Of a stretch of 64,000 bases of DNA, positions 35,846 to 47,800 are shown piece by piece (the first letter of the stretch is position 1; each line of letters begins with the position of its first letter). Origin of the DNA: Plazaster borealis (Eukaryota; Echinodermata; Asteroidea; Forcipulatida; Labidiasteridae). The notes beneath the pieces are model-generated. The model had not been told where the DNA came from. It worked only from the letters and a program-made list of their open reading frames with translations, and searched no databases. The translations under genes and the position numbers were made by a program. The stretch is from the NCBI GenBank assembly GCA_021014325.1, contig CM037472.1, positions 10,106,001 to 10,170,000 on the forward strand. Reading direction: 5' to 3'.

Positions 35846-38800
35846 GCAACAGCAACAACAGCAACAACAGCAACAACAGCAACAACAGCAACCACCACCA
35901 CCACCACCAAACAAACAAACAAACAAACAAACAAACACCCCAACACCCCAACAAACAAACAAACAAATAATTATATTACTCAACTCACATCTTCTTGTGG
36001 CAGAATTTTGGTGCTGCCATGCGCTGTCCGCTCTTCAGGTAGTTGTAGACAGCCATGTTCGGAACACCAGGATATGGCGCTCGACCTCCTGTAAACAACT
36101 CCCATAGCAGTACGCCGTACGACCACTGAAGAAAATCGCAATATGAATTTGCTTGAAAGACATTTTCGCAAACTGAAAGTGTCTACCCACTCATATTAAA
36201 TTATGATTCTTTATTTTAGAAAAATGGCTCCTTGTGCAATTGTAACAAACATTAAAAGTTGGTCACAGCAAATGAATGCAACCGAGATCAACCGATCTGC
36301 TACTCCACAAAATGTATTTAACTACGAATTTCTGAGTGACCCTTGCATAATTATGACGTCACAAGCCCAAAACAGTCCCCCAGTAGTTCTTAGCATTATT
36401 ATGTCTTTGCGCCATACAATTCCAACTATTGTAATACAAAACCACCAGTCTCATCGAACCGCTCCCTAATCTTCAAAAACATCACTGTAAGCCCATTTTC
36501 ATCGGTTTCCGAACTGAACTTGAGTTCACCTACCACATCTGTTTTAGTGTTATACACTCGGCGTTCCATAGATTCTAGAGCCATCCATTTGATTGGTAGC
36601 TTGGCCTGTCTATCACCACTGGTGTAGTAATCGTCCTCATTCAGATCTCGTGAAAGTCCAAAATCTCCTACCTTCACTAAAAGTTGGTCGTCAACCCTTA
36701 TGAAAGAACATGCAATTTGCATAAGTTATTTAGTCAGCCATAAAAAAACACCCAAACCTCCCAGCCCATCTATCTATGTTACTGCACTCACCTATTCTCA
36801 AACGAAGAGCCAGAGAAAACATGCACTCTAAAAACTCCCGGGTCAGACTTGACCCGGATTCCGTGTCACGTGAGGGCCTGACCCATTTCTGGTTCAGCAT
36901 GACCCGGAATCTGTGTCAAATGACCCAGAAATTGGTCAGAATGAAGAATATGGGGTTTTTTCCCCTTCAAGTGTACAAAAGGAATGTCCACAGAGTATAA
37001 TGCAACACAGAGCTGTGTGTCTATCCGTTGAAACTATAGGACTTTAACGAAAGAGATCCAGATGGTGTGACTAACCGATGACGTACTCGATTCGATTGTG
37101 TGTACCAAACCAACTGGGACGCCTAAAAAAAATTAAGTTAACAAAAATGTGAGAACAAAGAGAAGTCTTTGCTATTTACCGGATCGACAAATTTTTAGCG
37201 ATATTTTCAGTAGCCACACTTAATGTGATCCAGTAGGAAATAACGCGCCTGTGAAAGTTTAAGCTCAATCGGTCATCAGTGTCACCAGAAAATAGTGATT
37301 TCCTTTTACATATTTTCCAGCTTGGACTCAGAAAATCAACATTAACTGTTTTACTTATTTCTAAAAAGCTACAGCATTTCATGTATAATATGTTTCAAGG
37401 GACATTTTCCACCATGACCATCTTTAAACCATAGCCTAAGGTGTGCAAATCATGTGAACATTTATATTTGCAGTCTTGCCAATGTTGTACACACCCTTTA
37501 AAATGTTTGGAGAGTTTATGCACTGACTGGTCACGTGGGGGTGTATTAACTTGTTATAGGCCTATAAATAATTGGTGATGTTTATTTTCAAAGCTCACGG
37601 TCTGGTTCTTGAAAATATGAATAAATAGTTAAATATGTGTTTTCGAGATTAGGTCCCATGCACAAACTTAACAAACATGAATAGAACAATTATTTGTAAA
37701 CAATATCGGCGATTGAAAAATCACAATTTCTGATGATCGTTACAATTTTTTCCCTTTAAAGGTATTTATTAATGGCAACAACAGTGTGGGGATCCGGTCT
37801 TCACTGCGTGATAATGACCTGGGTTGGTGGCTGGCCGCTGTTAACTAATGGATCACAGCGGCCAGCCACAAACCCGGTCTCTACCACGCAGTGAAGACCG
37901 GTGTCATGGGGAAATCTGTCCCCCGGAGATTCTGTCCCCATACGGGAAATTAACATGGGCTGGAGGAGGACGGTTCAAAAGAGGGCGCTATCAAAAGAAG
38001 TTTGTACACAGTTCGCCGTATGGGGGGGGGGGGACAGAATCTCCTGCTACACCGGCTCCTCGCACTGTTAATGCCTAATTAATGATTATGGTGGGGGAAT
38101 GTGTTCATGCAGCTGTAAACCGTGAAACAGTTCTTAACAAGTAAAACAATTTTTTGTTTTCTTACAAGCAATTTCTGGCAGCTAAATCACGATGAACAAA
38201 CTTTCTATCAGCTAGGTACTCCATTCCACGAGCGACGTGTAAAGCGAACTTCAAAACCGTCAGTGCCTTCAAACAATGCAAACAAACCAAAGCAAAAGTC
38301 GTGATTATTCGAAATTCTGCTGATCAGAAACACCAGAGCTTAAACGCACTGTACACGTTTGGTAATTACTCAAAATATATATTAGCATAAAAACTGACTT
38401 GGTAACGAGCAACAGAGAGCTGTTGATAGTATAAAACATTGTGAGAAACGACTCGCTCCGAAGTAACGTAGTTTTTGAGAAAGAGGTAATTTCTCACTAA
38501 AATAATAAAAGACTTCTTGCAAGAAGCCTTTTATTCCTATCTGAAAGCACACAAATTTGTACAACAAGGGTGTTTTTTCTTTCATCATTTTCTTGCAACT
38601 TCGATGACCAATTGAGCCCAAATTTTCACAGGCTTGTTATTTTATGCATATGTTGGGATACACCAAATGAGAACACTGGTCTTTGACAATTACCAAACGT
38701 GTACAGGGCCTTTAAAGGGGCTGTGTCGTCATGATCAAAGCAGGCCCGTGCATGGCACCCAGTTATTACACACACCGAGCGCGCGCGTGCGTGCAGTAAC

Positions 38801-41800
38801 TGGGTAAAAGTTCATAATTCCATGTACAGCCACAGGCCTGCTTTGATCATGACGACACAGCCCCTTTAAGGGGTTACCATGTATAAACAAGTTACATGTA
38901 AATAAATGAATAAACATAGACAAAAACCTGCACTGAGGAAATAATAAATAAATTACCTCGGGTTTGTATTCCTCAAGATACACCTTCAGATCTCCATTTG
39001 CCATGAAAGGAAGTACGATCAGCGGTTGACCTTCTGGGTCAAAGGTCAGTCCAATGAGCCCAAGCACATTAGGGTGGTCAAAATTCTTCATTATCAGACC
39101 TTCTTCCAAAAACTTGATGACATTGCCGGGGTCATCGACATCTATGAGAGGGGAGTAGATGATGACCGAATACAACAATAATAATGCAAAAGTTCACTTT
39201 TTTATTCTCTATTTTAAAACAACTTTGGTCATGGGAAAACATTTTACATTTTATAAGAGGAAAATTTGTAAAATAATATAATCGTAATCACCTGAGGTTG
39301 TTTTAACGGTCACTATGCGATGTGGCCCGGTAGGAGTGTCTTTGAGAACCGCTTTGAACACTTTCCCAAAAGCACCTTTTTAGAATAATTAATTTGAGAA
39401 AAAATGGTAAGATTTTGATAACAAGTATAAATAACGTCAGCGCATACGTCACTTTTCAAAAATGTTCTATGAAAGACCTTTTAGCAGTTTCATAGAGCTG
39501 AATTCTTTTAAACAGACAATTTTGCTGTGCAAGACTAAATCTGGAAACAAGTCACAGATCATAAGTGTTTCTGGTAAAAACAGTTTGTGCTAAGCTACTT
39601 TTTGTGCTAGGTAGGGACATATATTTGTTTTCTTCTCAACGTAATGCTTAAGGTATTTTCATCACGAAAGTCGAATCCATCCACGTTTAGCAAGCTGACA
39701 GCGGGTACCAAGTGCACCTCTGGCCGCAGCATTTGCGAGGCGGACACCACGGAAAAATTGAATTTTGATGCAGTCAACCCTCAGATACATGTATCTGATA
39801 AAAGATTCGTGCATGAATCGTTTCGCAGATTCAAATGTTTTGAAGTGAAGAATTATCCAAACCATTATTACTTCGAAGGGAATTCTTTCTCAAAATAATC
39901 AATATTAGCTGCAGTGCTTCTCATCAGGTAAGTTTTATGGCCTTTAATGTTTGAAGTATTTGCCAATCAATGACCCTATTCTTTAAAGCAGCTCTAACAA
40001 AAACCTCGGGTCCAGGTATTGCGACCTGGTTACTGATCTTGTTACTAAGCTTACCCTGACCGAGTAATCTACCGATTTCCAACTGGTTGAACTTAATGTG
40101 TACATCTTCGGGAACGATGTTGACCCTGTCGTTGAGAACGATTGATTGCTGCTGAGATTTGATATTTTTCGGACTTTCAGTACTCAGTGATGCCTGTCTT
40201 CTAGCTTCGGCCAAATCGAGAATCTCTGACATTCAATACAGAAATGTAATCAATGCCATGGGGATTCAAATTGAAAGGAATATGATAGGCTCTAGTGAAA
40301 CATGAGTGCAGCAACAAATGATTGCCCAAGTCTTGAAATTTGTGTAAGCTGACCACTGCCAAAGATACTTTGACGTCCTCCAAGGGTCAGAGTAGAACCT
40401 ATTGGTTAAAGGTAGGCTATATTACGCCATTGGGTTTTTTGGAAGAGTAAATGTTTATCTGGTTTTAAATAAACACTCAATACAACCAACTTGTACCCCA
40501 AAAACAATTCACGAGATTCAATCTCTAAAAACTCGGGTCAGAACTAACCCTGATTCCGGGTCCAGTGGGTCTGACCCATTTCAGGGTCAGTATGACCCGG
40601 AAACTGGTGTAAAAAGTCGGAATTTGACTCGGATACTGCGTCAGTTTGACACAGATGGGTTAGGCCCCCTTCGACCTGGAATCCGGGTCAATTCTGACCC
40701 GGGAGTTCTTAGAGTATAACCACCGTCACTTATGAGTAAGGCTATACCAAGCATCATCGCATCACTTAGAAAACGCTAATGATATCCGTTCTAAATAACC
40801 CGTTCTAAATCCGCCTCGCTTATATTAAGAATGGATGCTCTATCATGATGCTATGATAGTATCATGAATGTTTTATAAGCGATGCGGTAATGCTTGAAAA
40901 ACTTATTTAAAAGTGAGGGTGGCTAGTCGAATCGGGTACAACATCAGGTTTACGTTTTAGTGATAAAAATGAAGATTTTTTAAAACTTATTTGGTGGTGA
41001 TTTTGTGCATGACCATGTGCATATTTCGACTGTGGTAATTAACCAAAAAATACAGTCTTGATTTTTGAGGTTCACTCTGAAGGATTGGTACTGGTATGAC
41101 ATTTATATGCAGCGTGAGTTCGCAGATTTGAGACTAATATAGTTTTTCCCGATAATTACCAGCCACGTGCATTGTCTTCACGCTTGCGGTTTCATTATGT
41201 GCTGCAGTAGCCTATGTGATGGCTAATAATGGAATAGAGTCCAAAAGAGCTTCAATTGTTGACTTTGAAACATCAGAAAAACTTTGTACCTTCGTGAAAA
41301 TCTCTGATGCGGGTTAGCAGACGCTCATGCTGACCCTTCGAAATTTTCATTTGTTTGAAATACTTGGCAGCTAAGATCGCAGCCAGCAGGAGTAGGACTA
41401 TGGCCCCAGATGAAATGAAAATCAATGAAAGTAATACAGCGTCGAAGGCAAAGGTCGCCTCGCCAATGTGAAACGTTAAATTTCCATACCATCGAACCTG
41501 TAGGACCAAATAATTATATACATATATATAATATTGTGAATAGAGTGAGATACATTCTGAATGTAAAGATTTTAATGTATAAATCACGTGTAAGGAGAAA
41601 ACAAAACTTGTCGAAGCCCGATATGAAATGATTCAACAAGTTTTGTCAATAATTTAAACTTAATGGGGCAAATCGCCTTCAAATCTCTCGAAATTGTGAA
41701 GTTTGGAATTCCTCCCTATCCTTTCTAAGAGTTGTTCATGCACAAAAACACCTACGGTGTGTTGTAATTAGTGAGTGTTGATTAAAAAAACTTAAATTTG

Positions 41801-44800
41801 CCTCTTGAAACACAACCAGTTGAACATGCGTTCCGCCATTTTGTGGAGTCAACAATTTGGTTCTACAAAACAGCAGACCTGGTTCTGTCATGAAGTTACA
41901 CAAAAACCACACATTTTCAAGGGATATTTTGTGAATCATTATATGCTACTTTTAAAATATCTTTCCAACCTCAAAACAAACGCTTTGAAAACCCAAGTGC
42001 CCAAACCAAAGTGAACGTGCCCCTAAGTTTCGCACACCATCCGATGTCAATCTTCGGGGTAAATCAAAATGGAACGGATGAGCAAACTTTTCTGATGGCA
42101 GTAAAATTAATTTGCTATTAAAAAAGCGGCAGAAACCATAACATATTTAACTTCAACAACGATTGTTCTTACCACAACATTATTCAAACCTGACGGTTTC
42201 ACTATGGGTAGAGTACAAACAAGAAGGGTAATAAACAGCTCTGTCACTGTGCAGTTTTTGTCGCCAACGGTGACCCAAACCTCGGACATGTCAGTTGCCA
42301 AGTTGAGCCTCTCCCCCTTCAACAGCAATGTTTATCGCAAATGTTAATAATAGTATAAGAAGCTTGCTTAGCTACGGAGCTCTGGAAGTGCCATGCGACA
42401 TGTTGAGATCATGAGATAGTTTATTGCCGGATGATGAAATCATAACATAGATGACGACATCCTAAGATGATTTATCTCGGTATGACGACATTATAAAGTA
42501 GGATATCGTCAATTCCTGATATCTTATGATGTCGACATCATGAAAGTAAGATGTCGACTTTCCGAGAAAACTCATCATGGGATAATAACATCCTGAAAAT
42601 GTTGAGAACCCAAGATAAATTATCTTAAAAGACAACATCCAACTTTCAGGGTTTCATCATCCCGAGATAAATTATCTCACTGAATCTAAACTAGTTTGAT
42701 GGCACTTCCAGAGCTACGTACTTAGGTCATATTTTTCCGAAATACTTTATGCAGGGTCAAGCTCGTATAGCTGCCAAAGTATTAGATAGACCTCTCTGAG
42801 GGTGGTTAACGTTTTAAATTTCAAATCCTAAACAAATTTGCACAGAAGTTATACTGAGTTTTGCAGTTTATAAAGAGTGGCGATCTATACGGAATTTGCA
42901 AATTCTACTTTGGCTTAAAAAACCCCACATTTTCCTCCATTTAATAATTCTTATTTATATGTGGTCTTGTTATATTTTGGCTGAGCATTGCATATAAAAG
43001 CAAGCACAAAACTTTTTTGTTAAATTGTTTATTAAAGATGCAGGTCCAATTTTTGACTGATTTGACCCGGAATCCTAGATTTAAATGGCTATTTTTCCTA
43101 GATTTGAGAAAGTTATAAGCTTTCACGTAAAAATTGTGTTCTACAGAGTTTGCGTTTTGGTCACGGTAGACTAACTTCTTTTTTTGCAAGACTAATTAAT
43201 TAAGTTGTATTACTAAATTGTGTGTTTTGATGTTAAACTACTCTACTGATTTACCACGGCAGGTAGTCATTTCATTTTTAATTTACTAATTGAAATGCAC
43301 ATTACTAATTGGATGACTAATGTATTCGTGAAAGACTAAATCCAGTCTTTAGTTAGTCAACAACCTGAAGTTTTTGTGGTTGAAAAGTTCCCGCTCTTTT
43401 TCAGTCTGATCTTTCTGTGTACAGATGCCTTCAACCAATCCTTTATAATTTGATGGTTAGTGGGAAATGTACGCAAGAGAACACCTACTTTAATTTGAAG
43501 CAAATTTTTATCCGAGACCTCAAGATCTCCAGGCTTGTCAAAGGTTGGATCCAAGCAATAGCTGAAGTCTGTTTTCTCTAATAGCATTTCAAATCCATCC
43601 AACTGCAACCCCACAGTGACTTCAGTACATGGTGACGTCATCGTATCTGGTTGCTTAATGGCCGGTGACGTGCAAACCACGGTTGAATCATTTTGTGTCT
43701 GACATGACTGAGGTTTAGAAACAAAAATGACCGTTATTAGAATTGTGCTTTAAAGGCACTGGACACGTTTGGTAATTACTCAAAATATACATTAGCATAA
43801 AAACTTACTTGGTAACGAGCAACGGAGAGCTGTTGCTAGTATAAAACATTGTGAGAAACGACTCCCTCTGAAATAACGTAGTTTTTGAGAAAGAGGTAAT
43901 TTCTCACTAAAAAAATTTGAATCTGAGAAAGTCTTCAGGCCTGAAAACCTTTCTCAGGCATCTGAAAGCACACAAATTTGTGCAACAACGGTGTTTTTTC
44001 TTTCATTATTTTCTTGCAACTTCGATGACCAATTAAGCCCAAATTTTCACAGGTTTGTTATTTTATGCTTATGTTGGGATACACCAAGTGAGAATACTGT
44101 TCTTTGACAATTACCAAACGTGTCCAGTGCCTTTAAGGTGGGGTCACTTTGGTAATGAACCCGAAAATAAACTGTTTAATTTTTCCCCCCAAATGGGCCT
44201 ACTTGTTATAAAGATGGTAATGGTAGTAAGCATCCTTTATATCGTTTCAAGTCTCCCCGTTGATTAGAAATCAATTAATTAAAACATTCGAAACATTTGA
44301 ATCTCCAAAGATCGCCCGCAGGCGACTTTAGGGAATTTCCGTGGTGTCCGTGGTAAATGCTGCCTTCAATACGACCAGCTAGAGATGCGGTTGGTATCCG
44401 CTGTCACCTCGCTAAACCTGGATGGATTCGACGTTCTCGTGAAAATACTGTGACCTTTTTTTGCTGTTTTCTCAACAAGTAGAAACTGTATTCAACTGAA
44501 ACTTTCACAGGTGACTTTAAAGGGGCACATTGCCTTCAAAACTCTTGGGCTAAAAGTCCAATGAAGTAGAAGTGACACTATTGAACCCATTGCCGCCGAA
44601 AATGGGGATGTCAATATTTGACTTACTTCTTCAAACATGTATTCCGTCACATTATCGTCTACGTCTTTGTGCTGGACAAAAATTGTAGCTCTACTCACTG
44701 CGAGATGAGTTCCTGATATTGTAAGTTCCCGTCCACCGCTGTTATAACACAATCAAATGTTTGAATTATTTAGCGAAAAGAGCTCACATTTTTAGGGGCG

Positions 44801-47800
44801 TTGAGCGGGTCCTAGACACCCAAGCTGCTAAAAGGGTTTCGTGCTTTGCAAACGTTGCCCCAGCTTTACCCCCACCCCTACCACCCCACGTTATCCATCA
44901 AGCTACCATTGGCACATGAATATTGAACATCTTGAACAAAGTATACATCTAAAGGACCTCTTAAACGCATTATACAAGAAACTCACTGTAGGTCAGTTTT
45001 TCCTAAAAGGTTTTGGTAGAGCCGAGGTAAAAAAGGCTTGCAGCAAGCCTTTTGGGTTTATTAGGCGAATGAATGTTATGGTTCAAAAAAATGATCATGA
45101 ACGGGTAGTGCGAGTGAGAGAGTGACATTCACAGTCAGGAATACAGCTGGAACTCTGGTGCATGAGTGATTGAAGATGATGGGCTAATGGCGTTTATGTA
45201 TTAGTGTGACTGTTTTATGTCCAAAAGCACGTGAGACTATGGCACAGTCCTGGAAAACAAACTTACGACTTGATGCTGCTCCTGGGCTGTATGTCGATTA
45301 CCTCCGGATTGGGTTGAAAGGTAAAGTTATCAGTAGAACTCCTCGGAGCGCCGTCAAATGCAACAGTAATGAGACCAGTTTGACCCACCATGGAGGCAGC
45401 AGTGGTACACAAAATAGCCGTGTCGTTACGTCTATATCATAAAGAAGTTCAGGCCCATTTCGATAACCGTGATCATGTTTTTCATTAAAACAAAACATTA
45501 TTGTCTCATTTTTGTAAGGTGAATCGAGTCATAGACCCATGCGATGTAGTTTAACATAATCAAGCAACCACTGTATAGATAACTAAATAAAGAAAAAGAA
45601 CAATACAAAATAATTACCTACAAGGAGAGGTTCATTAATAGTTGTTTAAAAACTTTCGCAGGTAGCTGTATTTGTACATATTTTCACATGTCTGTTTTCT
45701 TCCAATCCTAAAGGCCTCTCGAGAGGAGTATCGTACAGTGTAAGGTGCAAAGGTACGGAGCTCTTAAAGTGCCATCCGATATGTTGAGATCCTGAGATAA
45801 TTTACTGCAGGATGATGACATCATAAACGTAAGATGACGAAAACCTAAGATAATTTATCTTGGGATGACGACTTCTTGAAAAAACAATGTCTTCTTCCAG
45901 ATATGTTTTATCTCGGGATGATGACATCCCAAAAGTAGGATGTTGTCTTTTAAGATAATTTATCTTGGGTTCTCAACATTTTCAGGATGTTATCATCCCA
46001 ACAAGAATTATCTTGAGAAGTCGACATCTTACGTTCAGAATGTCGACATCCCGAGATAAATTATCTCGGGATGTCGACAACTTACTTTCATGATGTCGAC
46101 ATCTTTTTCGGGAAGACGACATCTTAGTTTAGGATGTCGTCATTCCGAGATGAAATCATATCATGATGTCGTCATCTTATGTTTATGATGCAATCATCCT
46201 GCAGTAAATTATCTCATGATTTCAACATGTTGGATGGCACCTCCAGAGCTCCGTAAGTTGAATGGCACTTCCAGAGCTCCGTACTAAGTGTGACGTGGTA
46301 GATACCAAAACAATCTGCAACTACTATTATTTGTATATCTTACCGAGTGATATTACATGGTACATTGCCATCAATCATAGCTTTGATATCGCTACCAGTG
46401 TTCATGTTCAAACCGATGATGTTTATCCGAGTACCACCAGCTGCTGGCCCAATTCTCGGATGGAAGTTGACAATCATTGGATCCTACAACAAAATCAAGA
46501 ATGTCAAAAAGTAAATTGCTGTCACAATTCGAAGAAAGACTAGATTGGGAATACATCGCTAATCAAACTTTATTTTACTGAGTGTAGAATACTCGACATA
46601 CGCAACCTTGCATAGGCGTCCATGGTTTAATCTAAATTCCAGTAATGTCAGAAAGAAGTTTACTTTTTCAATGAGACTTTGAGTCTATGCAGGACATAAG
46701 CCTATTGTGTTAAATGAAAGTTTTGAACTTTAAACACTTTGGTATAAATCGCATAGAGAAGAAAGAAAAATCAAACAAAAACAAGAGTAATGAACTAAGC
46801 TTCCATTTGTCGGTCTTCATGAAGTAGTGTGGTTTACGGTCGAATTACATCATCACTTATAAAAATTATTATATTTTGTATATGGATTTAAAACCCGCAC
46901 AAATTTACTTCATTGCTATTCTAACATGTCTCCAAGTAAATCGGGGATTCGACAATTTGTAATTTACACTGTTTTCCAAAACATGGAATGCACTGACTAC
47001 AAAACTGTACTGAATTTCTTAGCGTATTAAACTTTAATTTACCGTGTAAGAGAAGTCCACCCTTCCCCTACTCTGAAGGCGATCACCATAGCCGACACGA
47101 GCCACTGAGATGGTGACAGAATGTGTACTACCCGGACTCATTGGAGCTGTACGGCAGCTTACACTATATTGAAACAAAATGGTATTCACTATTTCGTTTT
47201 CTTAAAATTTATAATTTCCTTTTCAAAATAAATTTGAGACATTTTAAGACTTTGGAAAATATCACTGGAATTCACTTTTGAGAGAACATGACGAAAAGCG
47301 GACTTCTTTTATTGTCTGGGATTTTGTGCACGTTTATTTCGATTATTTTCGATTGGTAATGTTAGTTTATAAGCAACGGTGAGTTTAGGGTCTTCAATGC
47401 AGTTTCCTTGACTTTTACAGTATTTCAGAAGAACAAATATATCTTTGGGAGAGTGGAACTGAGTTTTCATTTATTTCATTTTATTTAGTTTGGCTTGTTT
47501 TTATAGTAACCAGTTGTCTAGAATAAAACAACATAAACTTTGAAATGTAGGACATGTCCGAATCAAGCGACTTCGGCTAAGGCTATGGCCGTTGGCTGCA
47601 GCGACAACATTGAGGAAAAGGTCTTTTCAGTGATCCAGACACAGCCACAGTCAAAGCCGATCATTCGGACACGGTCGTACTCTCTGTACAGTAAATTACA
47701 GGGGTCATCACCTTTGACCGGTGACGTACTGATCTTCAAGTCCAGTCAGGTTGCATGGCTGTTGACCAACCATCACACTTCGGACATCTTGAAATCTTTG

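Noticed and set aside
35312..35983. A single 223-codon frame with poly-Cys and poly-Leu at the receptor 3' end
   Set aside because: Only its last 100 codons are exon 27. The rest is intron 26, with the CAG/CAA microsatellite. The AG at 35614-35613 and phase agreement with exon 26 show the true border.
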